64,000 nt of DNA from Cycas panzhihuaensis (Eukaryota; Cycadophyta), in contig CM041465.1 of NCBI GenBank assembly GCA_023213395.1, positions 246,519,741 to 246,583,740 of the forward strand, written 5' to 3'. Positions 39,137-51,600 of the stretch are shown piece after piece. How positions within the stretch are numbered: the stretch's first letter is position 1; each line of letters opens with the position of its first letter. The notes under the pieces are model-generated. The model saw only the letters and a program-made list of their open reading frames with translations, was not told the origin of the DNA and did no database searches. A program made the position numbers and the translations under genes.

Positions 39137-41313
39137 ATCAGCCCTATTTACAGAGCCATCATTTAGGCATCCAAAGTTATCGTTTAGAGAATTATCTATA
39201 TTTGGATAAGCTAGCTATGGTGGAGCATGTGAGGAGGATCTCTACTCCTATTTAGTATCTTCCCTTACTTTAGAAAATCTCAATCTTTGTTGTATTTATT
39301 TTATCCTTGAAAAGTATCCCTCCTAATAATTTTATATTTTGAATACATCATGTTTGTAGGATCAATTTGCATTTGAACCATATTTGATATATGCTTATGT
39401 AATGAGCAAAATATCTTTGTACATATACATTTGCACTTATCTATGCAGTGATATCTAAGTACTTATTTTATTGTGATTGAGTATTAAATCTATTTGGCCT
39501 TATCTCTGGTAGTGCCTTATGGTAAAAAAGCCCTCCAAAACTAATTGTTATTATGCATTAATATTAGTAGAGTATTTAGCATCCTCTTTTATTACAAGTA
39601 GGGCTTATATATGTTTTGGCTAGCAATATTAACTGGTTATGATAAAATGTTTGTCATTGCATTTGTGTATTACATGTTGTGAACCTCACAAAGTTAAGCA
39701 CTATCCCATAGGATATTACATGCTTGCTTATATATATTCAAAGTTGAACATTACCATTCCATCCTTGTCTATTTATTATAGTCTATCTTTCATTATCTAT
39801 CTTTCATTTGCCCAGTGTGTCTATTATAAAGATGGAAGTACATCGTGCCTAAGCATCTCATAGTCTCATTATAGACCTGCATAATAGATGGGTCTAAGCC
39901 CCATGTCTCCACATTGTATTGGTATTCTATAAACTCTAAAATTATGTTATGATCACTCTTTATTTGTAGATTTCCCAATATTTATAAACCTCATTTACGG
40001 TTGTACAAATGTTAACCAAAGAAGTCAATATTTGTGCATCTCTCTTTTAACTCTCATTATCAATGCTTACATATCTTATAAAATGTTTGTGCCCCTTCTT
40101 TCTCTATATGGTCTGCATCATTACTCGAACAACAAATGTGTCATGATTATATATTACTCTTTCTCTATACAAGATCATAATGTAATACTTATATTAATCA
40201 TTAAGTATTCACTCATCTGAGTCAACTCTATATGCATCAATTCAAAGGCAGTAAGTGATTATTTTTATGTAATAATGTCATATTGCATTGAGGTAATATA
40301 TATTTATTAAGAATTTATATATTTACAAAGTGTTGTATCTTTGCCTTCATAATCAACTACTTTGGAATCATTCTCAACCAACATTATCACTACAGTTGGT
40401 TTGTTTTATTGATGAGACTCTTCTTTCACAACTAAGTTTGATTGGTATAGTGATTAGTAGTATTATATCACAAGAGTATTTGGTATCCAAATCATGAAGT
40501 TTGCCTATGTTTGATGATATTATATTGATTGGTGCTCTAGTTTTTCTTATATTCCATAGGCCACTAAGCTCCTCCATCTTGTAGGCCTCCTGTCTTATAG
40601 CTTATAGGTCACATTACAAAGAAAAGTGACTAACATTTTATTATTTTAAAGGAGCTAATTTAATTTCCAAAAGGTTGATTCAAAATAAGTACTTATTTCT
40701 GCTTCAGTAGCAATATCGATCACTAATAGAGCTTCAAGGCATTCCACACATCCACTCGAATGAAACTAGTGGTCACATGACCGTGTTTAATCTTCATTTG
40801 ATATATTTTTTAATGGTTAAAAATTGATGAAAATTTTCTTCGAGCTTTATGCACTAAAGGGTTATTTTCCCTTTTGACCTCCTTGTATATTTTAATGTAT
40901 AACTTGGTCATTTTAAGTCATAATTGAGTGTCATTTAAGATGTTGAATTTCTATTTTAGTCCTCTATTGAGTGGATAATATTTCAAGATTTTTGAACTCA
41001 TTTGATATAACATTTTAATGACCAAAGTTAATGTTAGTTTTAGGCTTCCTCTGTGATGATCCTTGAATAATCTAGTAAAATTTTAGTTTATAAACATCAT
41101 TAATGTAAAACACTTACTTTAGAGGAGGATAAGTTCTATTTGGGACACTTCTACGAGTCCCAAAGTTGAAGTGGGATAAGCATTGCTTGCTTTGAATACC
41201 TTTATTGCCTTCTTTAAGTGTTTTTTTAATATTTTCTTTCAAGCACTTTACTTTCTCAAGTAGTTATTTTAAGGTAATTTTTTCTCATTATAACATCAAG
41301 TATTAGCAATGTT
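39137..41313 (+). other. Copia-5 leader, 2.2 kb, unexplained
   Basis: Much longer than a usual copia leader. I find no paired LTRs, terminal repeats or coding domains. Open frames here are short and AT-driven. It may hide an eroded insertion. Confidence 0.45.
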
Positions 41314-42330
41314 ATGGTGCCAAAGTTTGATGGCACTAACTTTTTAAATTGGAGTAGAAGAATGAAACCCACTTTTGTATCCAAAAATATGTGGGAATTA
41401 ATTAAAATAGATTATGGAGCACTTGTTGTAAATGCTACTAAAGATGAAAAGAAGATATTTAAAGAGAATAAGAAATGAGATAATAAAGTTTTGGTATTTA
41501 TCTTATGTGCTTTGGAGTATTATATTTTTTTAAGAGTTAGTGAAGTATCTACATCGAATGAAGCATGGGATACATTGAAGACCACTTATGAAGGAGGAGT
41601 AGTATCGAAACTTCAAACTTTGAAAAGCAAGTTTAAGAACTCTAGGAGTAAATTTAATAATAATAAAGGTGTGAATGTCTTCATCACAAAAATCCAAATC
41701 CTAGTTAATCAAATGAGAGCCTTAGAGGAGGTTATAAGTGAACAAAGAATAGTTAAAAAGATTTTGAGATATATAAGTGGCATACAAAGATTTGAAATGG
41801 TTGCCACAAGTATTAAGGTCTCTAAGGACCTAAGTACCCTTAAGATAGATTAATTAAGTATAATATTATTCATTATAGAAGAGAAAAATAGAGAAAGTAA
41901 GTTTCTAGAGTATGTATTTATCCCAAGGTAAAAATTAAGCATATATTTTAAGGTCAAAGTTTTAGAGGAAGAGGACAATCCCCTAGAGGTAGAGGTCAAC
42001 AACCTAAAAATCAAAATCTATTTTAAAAACAAGGTCAAGGGCATCATCAAGGACAAGGTCCAAGTCACTTCTATCTAGGGCAAAATCAATTTCAAGGATA
42101 AAAATATTTTCAAAGTCAATTTAATTAAGGTCAAGGATAAATTTTGTACATTAAGAAAGGGGTAGAGGTCAAAGACCTAGGGGTAAAAACCAAGAACAAA
42201 GAGGAAGAAGTCCAAGAGATAGAGGAATAATATAACATTCCTATTATAATAAAAATAAACACTTAAAAGAAAATTACTTTACAAAAATATCAAATTTACA
42301 AAGAGGGACTATTAATATAACTATTGAAGG
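41314..42330 (+). pseudogene. Copia-5 gag
   Basis: ATG at 41314 opens MVPKFDGTNFLNWSRRMKP, the F-G-x-N-x-x-W gag start. After one TGA at about 41476 the frame is open to 41853, containing SNEAWDTLKTTYEGG, KLQTLKSKFKN and MRALEEVISEQRIVKKILRYI, the full UBN2-type core. 41950-42230 encodes an Arg/Gly/Gln-rich basic stretch in broken frames. The knuckle at about 42230-42280 is reduced to NKNKHLKENY with Cys lost. Best preserved gag of an autonomous element in the window; useful contrast with the truncated TR-GAG protein. Confidence 0.85.
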
Positions 42331-42379
42331 AAGGTAAGATAAAAGATTATTTCTATTAAGTTTAATGAAAAATAAATAA

Positions 42380-44608
42380 GAAGATTGTTCGTACATAGAT
42401 TCAAGATGTTATACTCACATAACATATAAAGAAGAGTGGTTTAAAGAATTAAAGAATACTAAAAGAAGTAATATTATATTTGGCTATAATACCAATCATG
42501 ATATAGTTGGTAAAGGGAATGTTTCTATATAAATAAATTTTAGAGAAACAAGGTGAATAAATGATGTGCTTCATGCTCTAACACTTAAGAAAATTTTGCT
42601 ATTAGTGGAACAAAAGATAGAGCAAAAGTATAAAATAATCTTTAACAATGGGAAATATACCATCAAAGATAAACTAAGGAACAAAGTAATAGTAGATAAA
42701 AGATAAATGGCTAATGATTGATTGCCTAAACTAGTCATACCCCTATGAGATTATTATGTCTTAAAGGCCTCAATCAATGAAATAGTGAAATATGGCATAA
42801 AAACTTGGCCATGTGAACTATAATAGTTTAGCCTTAATAAAGAAAATAGACATGGTGATTGGACTACTCAATATTAAACATAACAAAGAATATATGTGAA
42901 GGATATATACTTAGGAAATAACAAAGGGAAAATTTCCCTAATTACAGATATAGAGCCAATGGGCCCCTTTAATTAGTATACATAGATTTCTGTGGTCTAA
43001 CGGATATGCACTCACTTGGAAGAGCTAACTTTTTATAATATTTATTAATGATTTTATAAATATGCCTTGGGTCTACTTTCTCAAGTTTAAGTCAGAAGTA
43101 CTCTAATGCTTTATTAATTTCAAAAGTATAGTTGAAAGATAAAGTGGACTTAGAATTTTGACCCTAATATCAAATAATGGAGGAGAATTCATTTTAAATA
43201 AATTCAAAGACTACTACAGATATTTTAGAAAACAAAAATAGTTCATAAATCTTTACATCCCTCAACAAAATGGGGTTCCTAACAGAAAAATAGTACAATT
43301 ATTAAAATGATAAGAAATGTGCTTAAAGATAGGCACCTAGGAAATGAATATTAAGCAGAAGTTATACACATAGTTGTCTGCTTATTAAAAAAGTATACCA
43401 CTAAAGTAGTAAGGTGGGTTACACCAAAAGAAACTTAGACAAGTTATAAGCCAAGCATTAAACACTTGAGAATTTTTGGGTACATAACTTATGCAAATGT
43501 CCCAAATCAAAGAAGGATAAAGTTAAATGATAAAAGCATCAAATATATCTTTATAAGATATAGTGACTCTTCTAAATCTTATAAACTTTATGATTCAAAA
43601 GGAAAAAAGATTATTATAAGTAGGGATGTCATCTTTAAAGAAGATAAATTTTATCAATAAGAAGTTATTAAAAAAGATAAGAGAAAGGACATCATGGTTT
43701 AAATGGATTCAAACTCTAAGGGTATAAATGTACCTAATACAAATGAAGCAAGACCCTCTACTTCAAAATAAAAGGTCCCAAAATAGGTATAAAGGGCTTA
43801 TAACCCTTCAAATATCTTAGACATCAATTTTAAGAGAAGAAGTACAAGATCTCAAAGGGTGAATTTTAAACTTATAACTCAAGTTATGGAGTCTAATGAG
43901 GGTCACAACTTTGGAGAGGCAAACACTCAAGATGAATAGAAGAATACAATAAAAGAATAATATAATACCTTAGTAAAAAATGAAACATGGGAGTTACTGG
44001 ATCTACTACCTAACAAGAATGCCATTGCGATAAAATAGGTCTATAAGACCAAGTATAAATTAAATGGGACTATTGATAAATATAAGGCAAGGTTGGTCAT
44101 AAAGGCTATGCTCAAACAGAGGGCATAGGTTATAATGAGATATTTACACTTGTTGTAAGACTAAAAATAGTCAGGTTAATCATGGACTTAGCTACACAAT
44201 AAGATTAAATAATCCATCAAATGTATGTGAAAAGTACCTTCTTGAATGACTATGTGAATGAAGAAATTTATGTCTAACAACCTAAGAGATTTGAAGTGAA
44301 AAGAAAAGAAGACAAGGTCTACAAACTCAAAAAGGTCTTGCATGGACTAAGCAAGTACCTAGAGCATGGTACTATAGGATTAATAAATATTTCAAGGATA
44401 AATAATTCTAAAGAAGTCAATCAGAATCTAATCTATACATCAAATTAGAAGGAAGCTCAATACTAATTATAGGCTTATATGTAGATGACCTAATATATAT
44501 TAGGAATAGTGATCACTTATCCCAAAGATTCAAGAAAGATATATGCAAAGAATTTAAGATGATAGATTTGAGACTAATATATTACTTCTTAAGCATTGAA
44601 GTATGGTA
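42380..44608 (+). pseudogene. Copia-5 pol, PR-IN-first part of RT
   Basis: Protease active-site block SRCYTHITYKEEW (about 42400-42440; DSG-CS has become DSRCY). Integrase first Asp kept in YIDFCG (about 42985-43000), second Asp replaced (SNNGGEF, about 43165-43190) and the catalytic Glu replaced by Asn (GVPNRK, about 43275). IN C-terminal block in the open frame 43466-43660 (FGYITYANVP, YKLYDSKGKKIIISRDV). RT: WELLDLLPNKNAIAIK, VYKTKYKLNG, then catalytic YVDD intact at 44478-44489, ending in YYFLSIEVW at the copia-6 junction. Resumes at 49830. Confidence 0.85.
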
Positions 44609-44613
44609 AGATT

Positions 44614-45212
44614 TTTTGAGAAGACAATGTCCCAATAACTTAAAACTGCCACCAAGATCTAAATTCTTTTACAACTAGTTACAGGAATCGAAATTAAAAT
44701 TTAACATGTAAGTTCTTAAACCATAGATAATACAATAAAATGAATAAGAAAGCCAAGCATCATATATACACCCGATATAAAAATAGAGAAATGGAGAAAT
44801 GTACACAATCTGTAGTAGAATATTCATAGCAACAATAACCATCTACCCAACTCTTCACAGTACATCCAATACGTTGAACACCATTAACATAACTAAAAAA
44901 CACCCTAAATTAGGCTATATGAGAGAATCATACAAGGCATAAATCTTGACCATAGAATCTAGGGTATTTTGAGGGAACGACCCTAATTCTCTTTACAATT
45001 TAGTATGCTTTTTAGTGCTATCTTTTTGGGTTGGGGCCTATCATCTCCCAAACCTCTCTTTGTGGGGGAGGTTTCGATGCCCCCCTACATCCCCCCAGCT
45101 AAGGGGGGCTCCCGTCCCCCTTGGAACCCCCTAAGGAAGTTTGGAGGGGAAACTGCACTGCCAACCTATTAAAATTTTAACCTCCAAAACATTATTGTCA
45201 CATTATCTAACA
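44614..45212 (-). repeat. Copia-6 3' LTR
   Basis: Minus sense begins TGTTAGATAATG at 45212 after a purine-rich tract (AAGGTAGAGAT) and ends at 44614. C-rich segment at 45080-45130. Confidence 0.92.
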
Positions 45213-45229
45213 ATCTCTACCTTAACAAC

Positions 45230-48160
45230 AATTTACCTGATACCTTTCTTGGACCATTCATCACATTTTTTGTAAGCCAAGAGAAGTCAAATACCATTTG
45301 AACTTCTCTAATAGCACTAGTCTTATGAAATATCAATATAATTCTATTTTATGTTAACATTCTCAAGTACCACTCCACCTGCTTCCAAAACTTGTCTAAC
45401 AAAATAATACTTAAGAGCAATATGCTTTGTCCTACTATGATAAGTAGGATTCTTTACTAAGTAAATAGCACTTTCATTGTCACAAAATACCTTTACCTTT
45501 TCCTGATTCCTTCCAAGCTCAACCAATAGACCCTGTAACTATATTGTTTCTTTACAAGCATGTACTGTAGCAACATATTCAATTTTTATAGTTGATAATA
45601 TAATTGTGCTTTACAATTTTGACATCTAACTAACTGGATCATTTGTAAGAGTGAATACATAACCTAAAGTAAACCTTCTCTTTTCTAAATCTCCTGCAAA
45701 GTCTAAATTAACATATCCATAAACCTAATTACTTGTGCCTCTTAAATACCAAAGCACCTATTTCATAGTTGCCCAATGTTCCTTTCTTAGATTTGCCATA
45801 AACCTGCTAACTACACTAACTTCATGTGAAATGTCAGGTCTTGTACATACCATGGCATATATCAAACTTCCTACTACACTGGCATAAGGCACATAAGATA
45901 TATAATCCTTTTCTTCTTTATTACTAGGACTCATACTCAAAGAAAGCTTAAAATGGGAAGCCAATGGGATACTCACTAGTTTTACATTTGCCATACCAAA
46001 CCTGGTTAGCACCTTCTCTACATATTTCTACTATGATAACTATAGCTTACCATTTCTCCTGTCTCTATGTATATCCATACCCAATATTTGTTTTGTAGCT
46101 ACTAGATCCTTCATATCAAAAGTCCTAGCCAATTAAGCATTTAACTTATTGATTTTTGCCATGCTCTTGCTTGCAACCAACATATCATCAACATACAATA
46201 CCAAGATAATGAATAAGTTATTATCTAAAAATTTAAAGTAAATATAATAATCATACTCACTTCTTTTAAAATTTTGGCTCTCCATGAAGGTATCAAACTT
46301 CTTGTACCATTGCCTGGGTGATTGCTTTAGGCCATATAATGATTTCCTGAGCCTACAAATAAGTCTTTTCTTACCATCTTGTACAAACCCTTCTACTGAT
46401 CCATATAGATCTCCTTATCTAAATCTCCATGTAGAAAGCTATTTTTACACCTAACTCTCCAACTCCAAATCAAGAGAAGCTACCAATGCTAATAGAATTT
46501 AAATTAAAACAAGTTTGATAACTGGTGAAAAGATCTCATGAAAATCAAGACCTACTTTCTGTGTAAACCTTTTAGCCACTAGTCTTGCCCTGTATTTATC
46601 AACCTTTTTATCAACATCTATTTTTCTCTTGAAAACCCACTGCAACCAACAGTCTTCCTACAATGTGGAAGTTCTACCAAGCCTCATAAATTATTTTTCT
46701 TTAAAGCATCTATCTCTTTCTGCATTGCCCTCTTCTACTTCTCACTATGGATATCATCTATTGCTTCATGTTAACATGTAGGCTCACCATCATTAGAAAC
46801 CAATGCAATAAAAATAGAAGGGCTATACCTGTCAGGTGGATAATTAACTCATGTAGATCTTCTAACAGTTAGTAGAGGAGTGTCCACATACTCCTGTAAA
46901 TCTGTTGTAGCTTCATCTTCAGAAATATCTTCCTACTCTTCTATTTCTAAAGATGGTTGGGTTTCAAACTTGACATGTTGATGTTTAACTTTTTGCTCTT
47001 ATTTCACTTCAACTTCTACACTATCTAATTTTAAAAAGGGAGATTCATCAAATACAACATCTCTGTCAATAGTGATTTTTTGGGCAGTAGGATCCCACAA
47101 CCTATATCTCTTCACACCATCTCTATCACCATAACCAATAAAGATACATCTCTTAGATTTTGGGTCTAACTTTGAACATTGACTTTTACCAGTCAAGGCA
47201 TAAGCATCACAGCCAAAATCTTTCAAATTTGAATAGTCACATAGATGTCCAGTCCATACCTCTTCAAGAATCTTATAATCTATTACAAACAATGGTGACA
47301 TGTTTACCAAATAATAAGTTGTTTGAATAGCTTCTACCTATAAGCCCTACTCCACTCCTGCATTGCTTAGCATGCTTCTTGCTACTAGTCTTATGCCTTT
47401 CGATCCCAGCTTATCTACAATAGTTCTCAAACTTTAAGGGGTTGAACTCATCTCCATTATCAATTCTTAAACATTTAATTGACTTGCTAGTACTCTTGTA
47501 AACTAGAGTCTTGAACTGCTTAAATACACTAAAAACTTTAGATTTCCTTTTCAAAAAATAGACCCATACCTTTTTGGAGTAATCATCTATAAATATGACA
47601 AAGTACAATGATCCTCCATAAGATATTGTTGGGGCTAGTCCCCACACATATGAATGTACGTAATCTAGCATACCTTTACTAGTGTGACTCCCTACTTTAA
47701 ACCCAAGTCTACACTACTTTCCAAAAATATAATATATACAAAAAGCCAAATTTGAAAGTTATAAGTTAGGAAGTAACTTACGGTTCATCAGTACCTTAAG
47801 TCCTCTCTCACTCATGTGCCCAAGTCTCTAATGCCATAACTGAGCTAGATCTTCTGCAGTCTTTGATGTCATAGTTGCATGACTGACATCTATACTTCCC
47901 ACTAAAATGTAAAGGTTTCCTTTCTTTAAGACTTTCATAACAACTAAGATGCCCTTTGACACCTTTAAGACTCCTTCATGATCTGTGTACTTATAACCAC
48001 CAGAATCTAGTTCACCCAAGGAAATCAAATTCCTTTTTAGATCAGGTACATGTCTAACTTTAGTTAATGTTCTCACTATACCATCAAACATTTTAATTAT
48101 GATGCTACCAATGTCCACTATCTTACAAAAAACTTCATTTCCTATAAGCACATCACCACC
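45230..48160 (-). pseudogene. Copia-6 pol (PR-IN-RT-RH)
   Basis: Minus sense: protease block LLDSSASHHIW (about 48200-48230; Gly of DSG changed to Ser). Open frame 47828-48151 with PDLKRNLISLGELDSGGY, then RLGHMSERGL of the integrase zinc region. Integrase: first catalytic Asp is Tyr (HSY, about 47655), second Asp kept (RIDNGDEF, about 47440-47460), and the segment with the catalytic Glu is missing: GIERHKT jumps in another frame to ARSMLSNAG near 47350-47400. IN C-terminus open at 46999-47310. RT: YVDD intact at 46184-46195, later block CTRPDISHEVSVVSRFM (about 45830). RNase H end with SRTKHIALKYYFVRQ (about 45400-45450). Confidence 0.88.
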
Positions 48161-48199
48161 ATCAAGAGGTTGGTCTGATAAGAACTAACTCTTGTGTGG

Positions 48200-49093
48200 C
48201 CATATATGGTGTGAAGCACTCGAATCTAATAACTAATCATGGTAATAATGGGAAACATTACAAGTAACTAAGACAACATCATCCATACCTTGATTCAACT
48301 CCACCTGATTAGCCTCCTTGGCAAGATCTTCCTTTTTCTAGAACTCCTTCCTTTTGTAGCAATCCTTCTTGAGGTGACCTATCTTATTACAGTGCTAACA
48401 TCTGAGCTTACTCTTCTTGCCTTTTGACTTTAACCTTGATGTGTCCCTGGAGCTTTTTAATCTCTCAATTGCTCTACACCTTGGTGTCATAGCTTTTGGT
48501 ATGGAGGTCTCAAGACTAGACTTCTTCCTCACTTCTTCCATCAGCAAAGCACTCACAATAGAATCATAATCTAATTCATCTGTAGTGCTAAAACTAATTG
48601 AGGCGACAATATCATCTCAGGATTCTGGTAATGAACATAACAAGGTAACAGCCTTGTTCTCATCCTTAATTGTAACATCGATACTGACCAACTGACAAAT
48701 AAGAGTATTGAAAATATTTAAATGCTCAGTAATTTTTATACCTTCCTTCATTCATAATGAGTACAATTACCTTTGCAAATACATTTGATTCATCACTTAT
48801 TTGGTCATATACAAGCCTTGTAATCAGGTCCATAATCTTACTGATGTATGCTCCCTTGAGATGTTAAATAGAACTTCATCTGCTAAGCACAATCGTATTA
48901 TGCTAAGAGCCCTTTTGTCTAGATCATCCCATTTGTCATCGTCTATCCCTATGGGTTTCTTCAATTTACCTGCAAGAGCTTTGTACAAACCTTGTTGTAC
49001 CAGAACATCATACGCTTTCAACTTATACAACTCAAAGTTATTCTTGCCATTGAATTTCTTCACCTTGAACTTTGCATTTGCTAGTTTCACCAT
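48200..49093 (-). pseudogene. Copia-6 gag
   Basis: ATG at 49093 (minus) opens MVKLANAKFKVKKFNGKNNF with a good 89-codon frame to 48824: Y-KLKAYDVLVQQGLYKALAG, the copia gag core with the usual FxGxNFxxWK start (Trp now Leu). Knuckle at 48359-48400 has all four ligands (C, C, H, C in RC-x-HCNKIGHLKKDC) but one TAG stop between the first two Cys. Leads straight into the protease region at about 48230. Confidence 0.87.
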
Positions 49094-49150
49094 TTGGTGT
49101 AGAAAAAGCTGACACCAAAACCTTCACAAACTCTCTACAAAAATAAAAGT

Positions 49151-49163
49151 GACTCTGATACTA
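49151..49163 (-). other. Copia-6 primer-binding site
   Basis: Minus sense TAGTATCAGAGTC, two bases after the LTR end; one or two changes from the initiator tRNA-Met complement. Confidence 0.85.
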
Positions 49164-49165
49164 CT

Positions 49166-49824
49166 TGTTGAGAAGACAAGGTCCTAATAACCTGAAACTG
49201 CCACCAAGATCTAAACTATTTTGTAATTAGTTACAGAAATTGAAACTCAAATTTAACATTCAAGTTCTTAAACTAAAGATAAAATAATAAAATGAATAAG
49301 AAAGCTAAGCATCACATATACACCTAATATAAGATGGTAAAATCCTAACAGTATGCTAGGAAAACATCCACATAAGAAAGGCATCGATCTTTATTATCAA
49401 AGAATAGAGAAATGTACACAATCTATAGTAGAATGCTCATAGCAATAACAACTAGTTGTCCAACTATTTACAGTACATCCAATACATTAAACACCATCAA
49501 CACAATGAAAAAACACCCTAAATTGAGCTATATGATAGAGTCATACAAGGTACAAATCTTGACCATAGAATATAAGGTATTTTTAGTAAATGACCATGAT
49601 TCTCTTTACAATTTAGCATGCTTTTCAGTGCTAGCTTTTTGGGTCGGGGGCTATTACCTCTGAACCCCCTCTTTGTAGGGGGCATTCAAATCCCTCCGCA
49701 CCCCCCCAACTAAGGGGGGATCCTGCCCCCCTTGGAACTCCCCTGAGGAAGTTTGGAGGGGAAACTGCACTGCCAACTTGTCAACATTTTAGCCTCCAAA
49801 ACATTGTTATCACATTATCTAACA
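49166..49824 (-). repeat. Copia-6 5' LTR
   Basis: Minus sense begins TGTTAGATAATGTG at 49824 and ends CTTCTCAACA at 49166. Contains the second copy of the C-rich hairpin segment at 49690-49745. Confidence 0.92.
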
Positions 49825-49829
49825 AGATT

Positions 49830-50640
49830 AAAGGGGGATATTTATCGCCCATAGGAAATACACATTAGATATATTGTATAAGTTCAATATGAGTAGTTAT
49901 AAGCCACTTACAACACTAGTAGAGGTTAGGTTAAAATTGTCCAAATTTGAGATTTTAAAATCAATTAATCCTACACTTTATAGGCAACTGATTGAGAATT
50001 TAATTTACTTGACTTTAACTCGATTTGATATCATGTATACAGTTAGTATAGTTTCTAAATTTATGCATGAGCCTAAGGTAAAATATTGGCAAGTAGCTAA
50101 GAGAATTCTCAAGTATCTCAAAGGTATTATTAGATATATATTACATTATAGGTCATTAGGAGACTATAGATTGATTAACTATATAGACTCAAATTACATA
50201 GGTTGTGTAGATAATAGAAAATCTACTTCAGGGTATACATTTAGTTTAGGTTTAGTAGTAGTAGAATGGAGTTTAAAGAAATAGACAACAATATCTCTAT
50301 CTACTATAGAAGTAGATTATAAAATAGTTATAGTAGAATCATGTGAGATAGTTTAGCTTAAAAGATTACTTCAAGATTTACAATAAGAATAGGTTGGTCT
50401 TACTTAGTTATTATGTGATAATTAAAGAATAATTTAGATGACTAGGATTTTAGTATTTTATAGTAGGACAAATCACATTGAAAAACAACATCACTTGATT
50501 AGAGAATTGGTACAGCAAAGCGAATTAGAATTGGTTTATTAATACACTAAAGCTTATGTGTCATACATATTCACAAAGGTATTTAATAAAATAAAGTTTA
50601 TCAAATTTGGAGATAAACTTAGAGTCTCACCAAATGGGTA
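49830..50640 (+). pseudogene. Copia-5 pol, RT end and RNase H
   Basis: Direct continuation of 44608 once copia-6 is removed: GIFIAHRKYTLDILYKF follows the YFLSIEVW block as in intact copia RT. A 136-codon open frame (49874-50284) covers PTLYRQLIENLIYLT, TRFDIMYTVSIVSKFM, AKRILKYLKG and the RNase H start DSNYIGCVDNRKSTSGYTF. The tail with SRTNHIEKQHHLIRE (about 50460-50510) and YIFTKVF ends near 50600. A stop follows in WSLKK-TAG. Confidence 0.87.
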
Positions 50641-50654
50641 TTATGGGGAAGAAC

Positions 50655-50939
50655 TATTAGAATAATACCCATATTAGGGCTCATATCCACCTTAGGTTAC
50701 TTATCTGCATTGGGGTGATAACCTATATTAGCAGAGATATTATAGTGGTTACATGTCAAGTATTTGTCAATGCTAGTCAGTGGTAGACTTTGAAGGGTGT
50801 GCTAAATCTCTCTCAGTCCTACTTATTTATTCATGGGATTTGATGACCCTAATGTTCATCGACACCACTATCCTCATAGATTGATGATTCTCCCCTTATT
50901 ACATTATCATTTTGCTCCCTTTATTCCCTAATTCCATCA
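50655..50939 (+). repeat. Copia-5 3' LTR
   Basis: Begins TATTAGAATAATACC after a purine-rich tract, ends AATTCCATCA. Confidence 0.88.
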
Positions 50940-50944
50940 CAGAT

Positions 50945-51600
50945 AAGAAGCATAATTATTCTTAAGGATTTTATAATCATATTTTTGAAGCCATAATAGT
51001 CCTAAGAGACCTCCTTGTAAGCTTAAATGTTGAGTTTAATCATTAATCAAGCAAATATTATATTAACGGGTGATCCTTTATAGATCATAACACATTCTAA
51101 GAAAATGTCTTTGATCCCTACTATAATAAAGAAATAAGACAAGGAATTAATAACTTAATGAGCTTTAAATGGAAGTCGAGATGGATTGAAGATAATGATT
51201 GGTTTAAGTTGTCAAGTATGGACATCGAAATCTATAATTCCTAAGGCCTCCAAGAGTTGTTGAGTTTGATTAAGGCAATACCTAAGAATATTAAGGATGG
51301 ATGTGCTAACTATAACCGATTATATTAATCTATAATAGAATAAGGTTTTCCCTTGGTAGTTTGAATAGGATTTTGAGTAAAATCAAAGTGCATGGCTCTT
51401 ATAAGGATCCTAGGTAAAATAAGAAGTTCAAAATCATAAAAAGTTAAAAGTTCATATATGATCTACTTTCCCCCTATTAAGTGGGGTTTTTCCTTAAAAG
51501 AATTGGTTGCTTATTTTTGGGCAAAAGTTTTATTTTTAGGGGAGAAGTAGGAGGAGTTCCCTTTTGTTAAGATGAACTGGTACGGTTATTTATAAGTTTA
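50945..51600 (-). pseudogene. Host gypsy protease N-terminal region, decayed
   Basis: Sequence right of copia-5 in the same minus orientation. The block GSPVNIIFA near 51060-51080 resembles the DxGSxxNI protease active-site motif with the catalytic Asp lost. It joins to 38830 once copia-5 is removed. Assignment rests mainly on position between gag and the rest of the protease. Confidence 0.5.

Larger units (their letters stand above)
44614..49824 (-). mobile_element. Copia-6: full-length Ty1/copia inside copia-5 RT
   Basis: Minus-strand element with 5' LTR 49166-49824 (659 bp), 3' LTR 44614-45212 (599 bp), PBS and full gag-pol, bounded by a perfect TSD AGATT (44609-44613 and 49825-49829). 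The 60-bp length difference is a deletion in the 3' LTR near 44770-44790. Coding blocks are the best preserved among the complete copia elements here, and it sits inside copia-5, so it is the later arrival. Its LTRs hold a C-rich hairpin-forming segment, the most GC-rich DNA in the window. Confidence 0.93.
38836..50939 (+). mobile_element. Copia-5: Ty1/copia containing copia-6
   Basis: LTRs of 286 bp (38836-39121) and 285 bp (50655-50939), with GAGAT (38831-38835) and CAGAT (50940-50944) as a TSD with one change. Both LTRs begin TATTAGAATA. Interior without copia-6 is about 6.3 kb: leader, gag 41314, pol, polypurine end GGGGAAGAAC. It splits the host gypsy protease. LTRs differ by very roughly 15%, so it is old. 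Confidence 0.9.

Noticed and set aside
48801-49112. Plus-strand 103-codon frame
   Set aside because: Antisense to the copia-6 gag start, which has a clear gag core on the minus strand.
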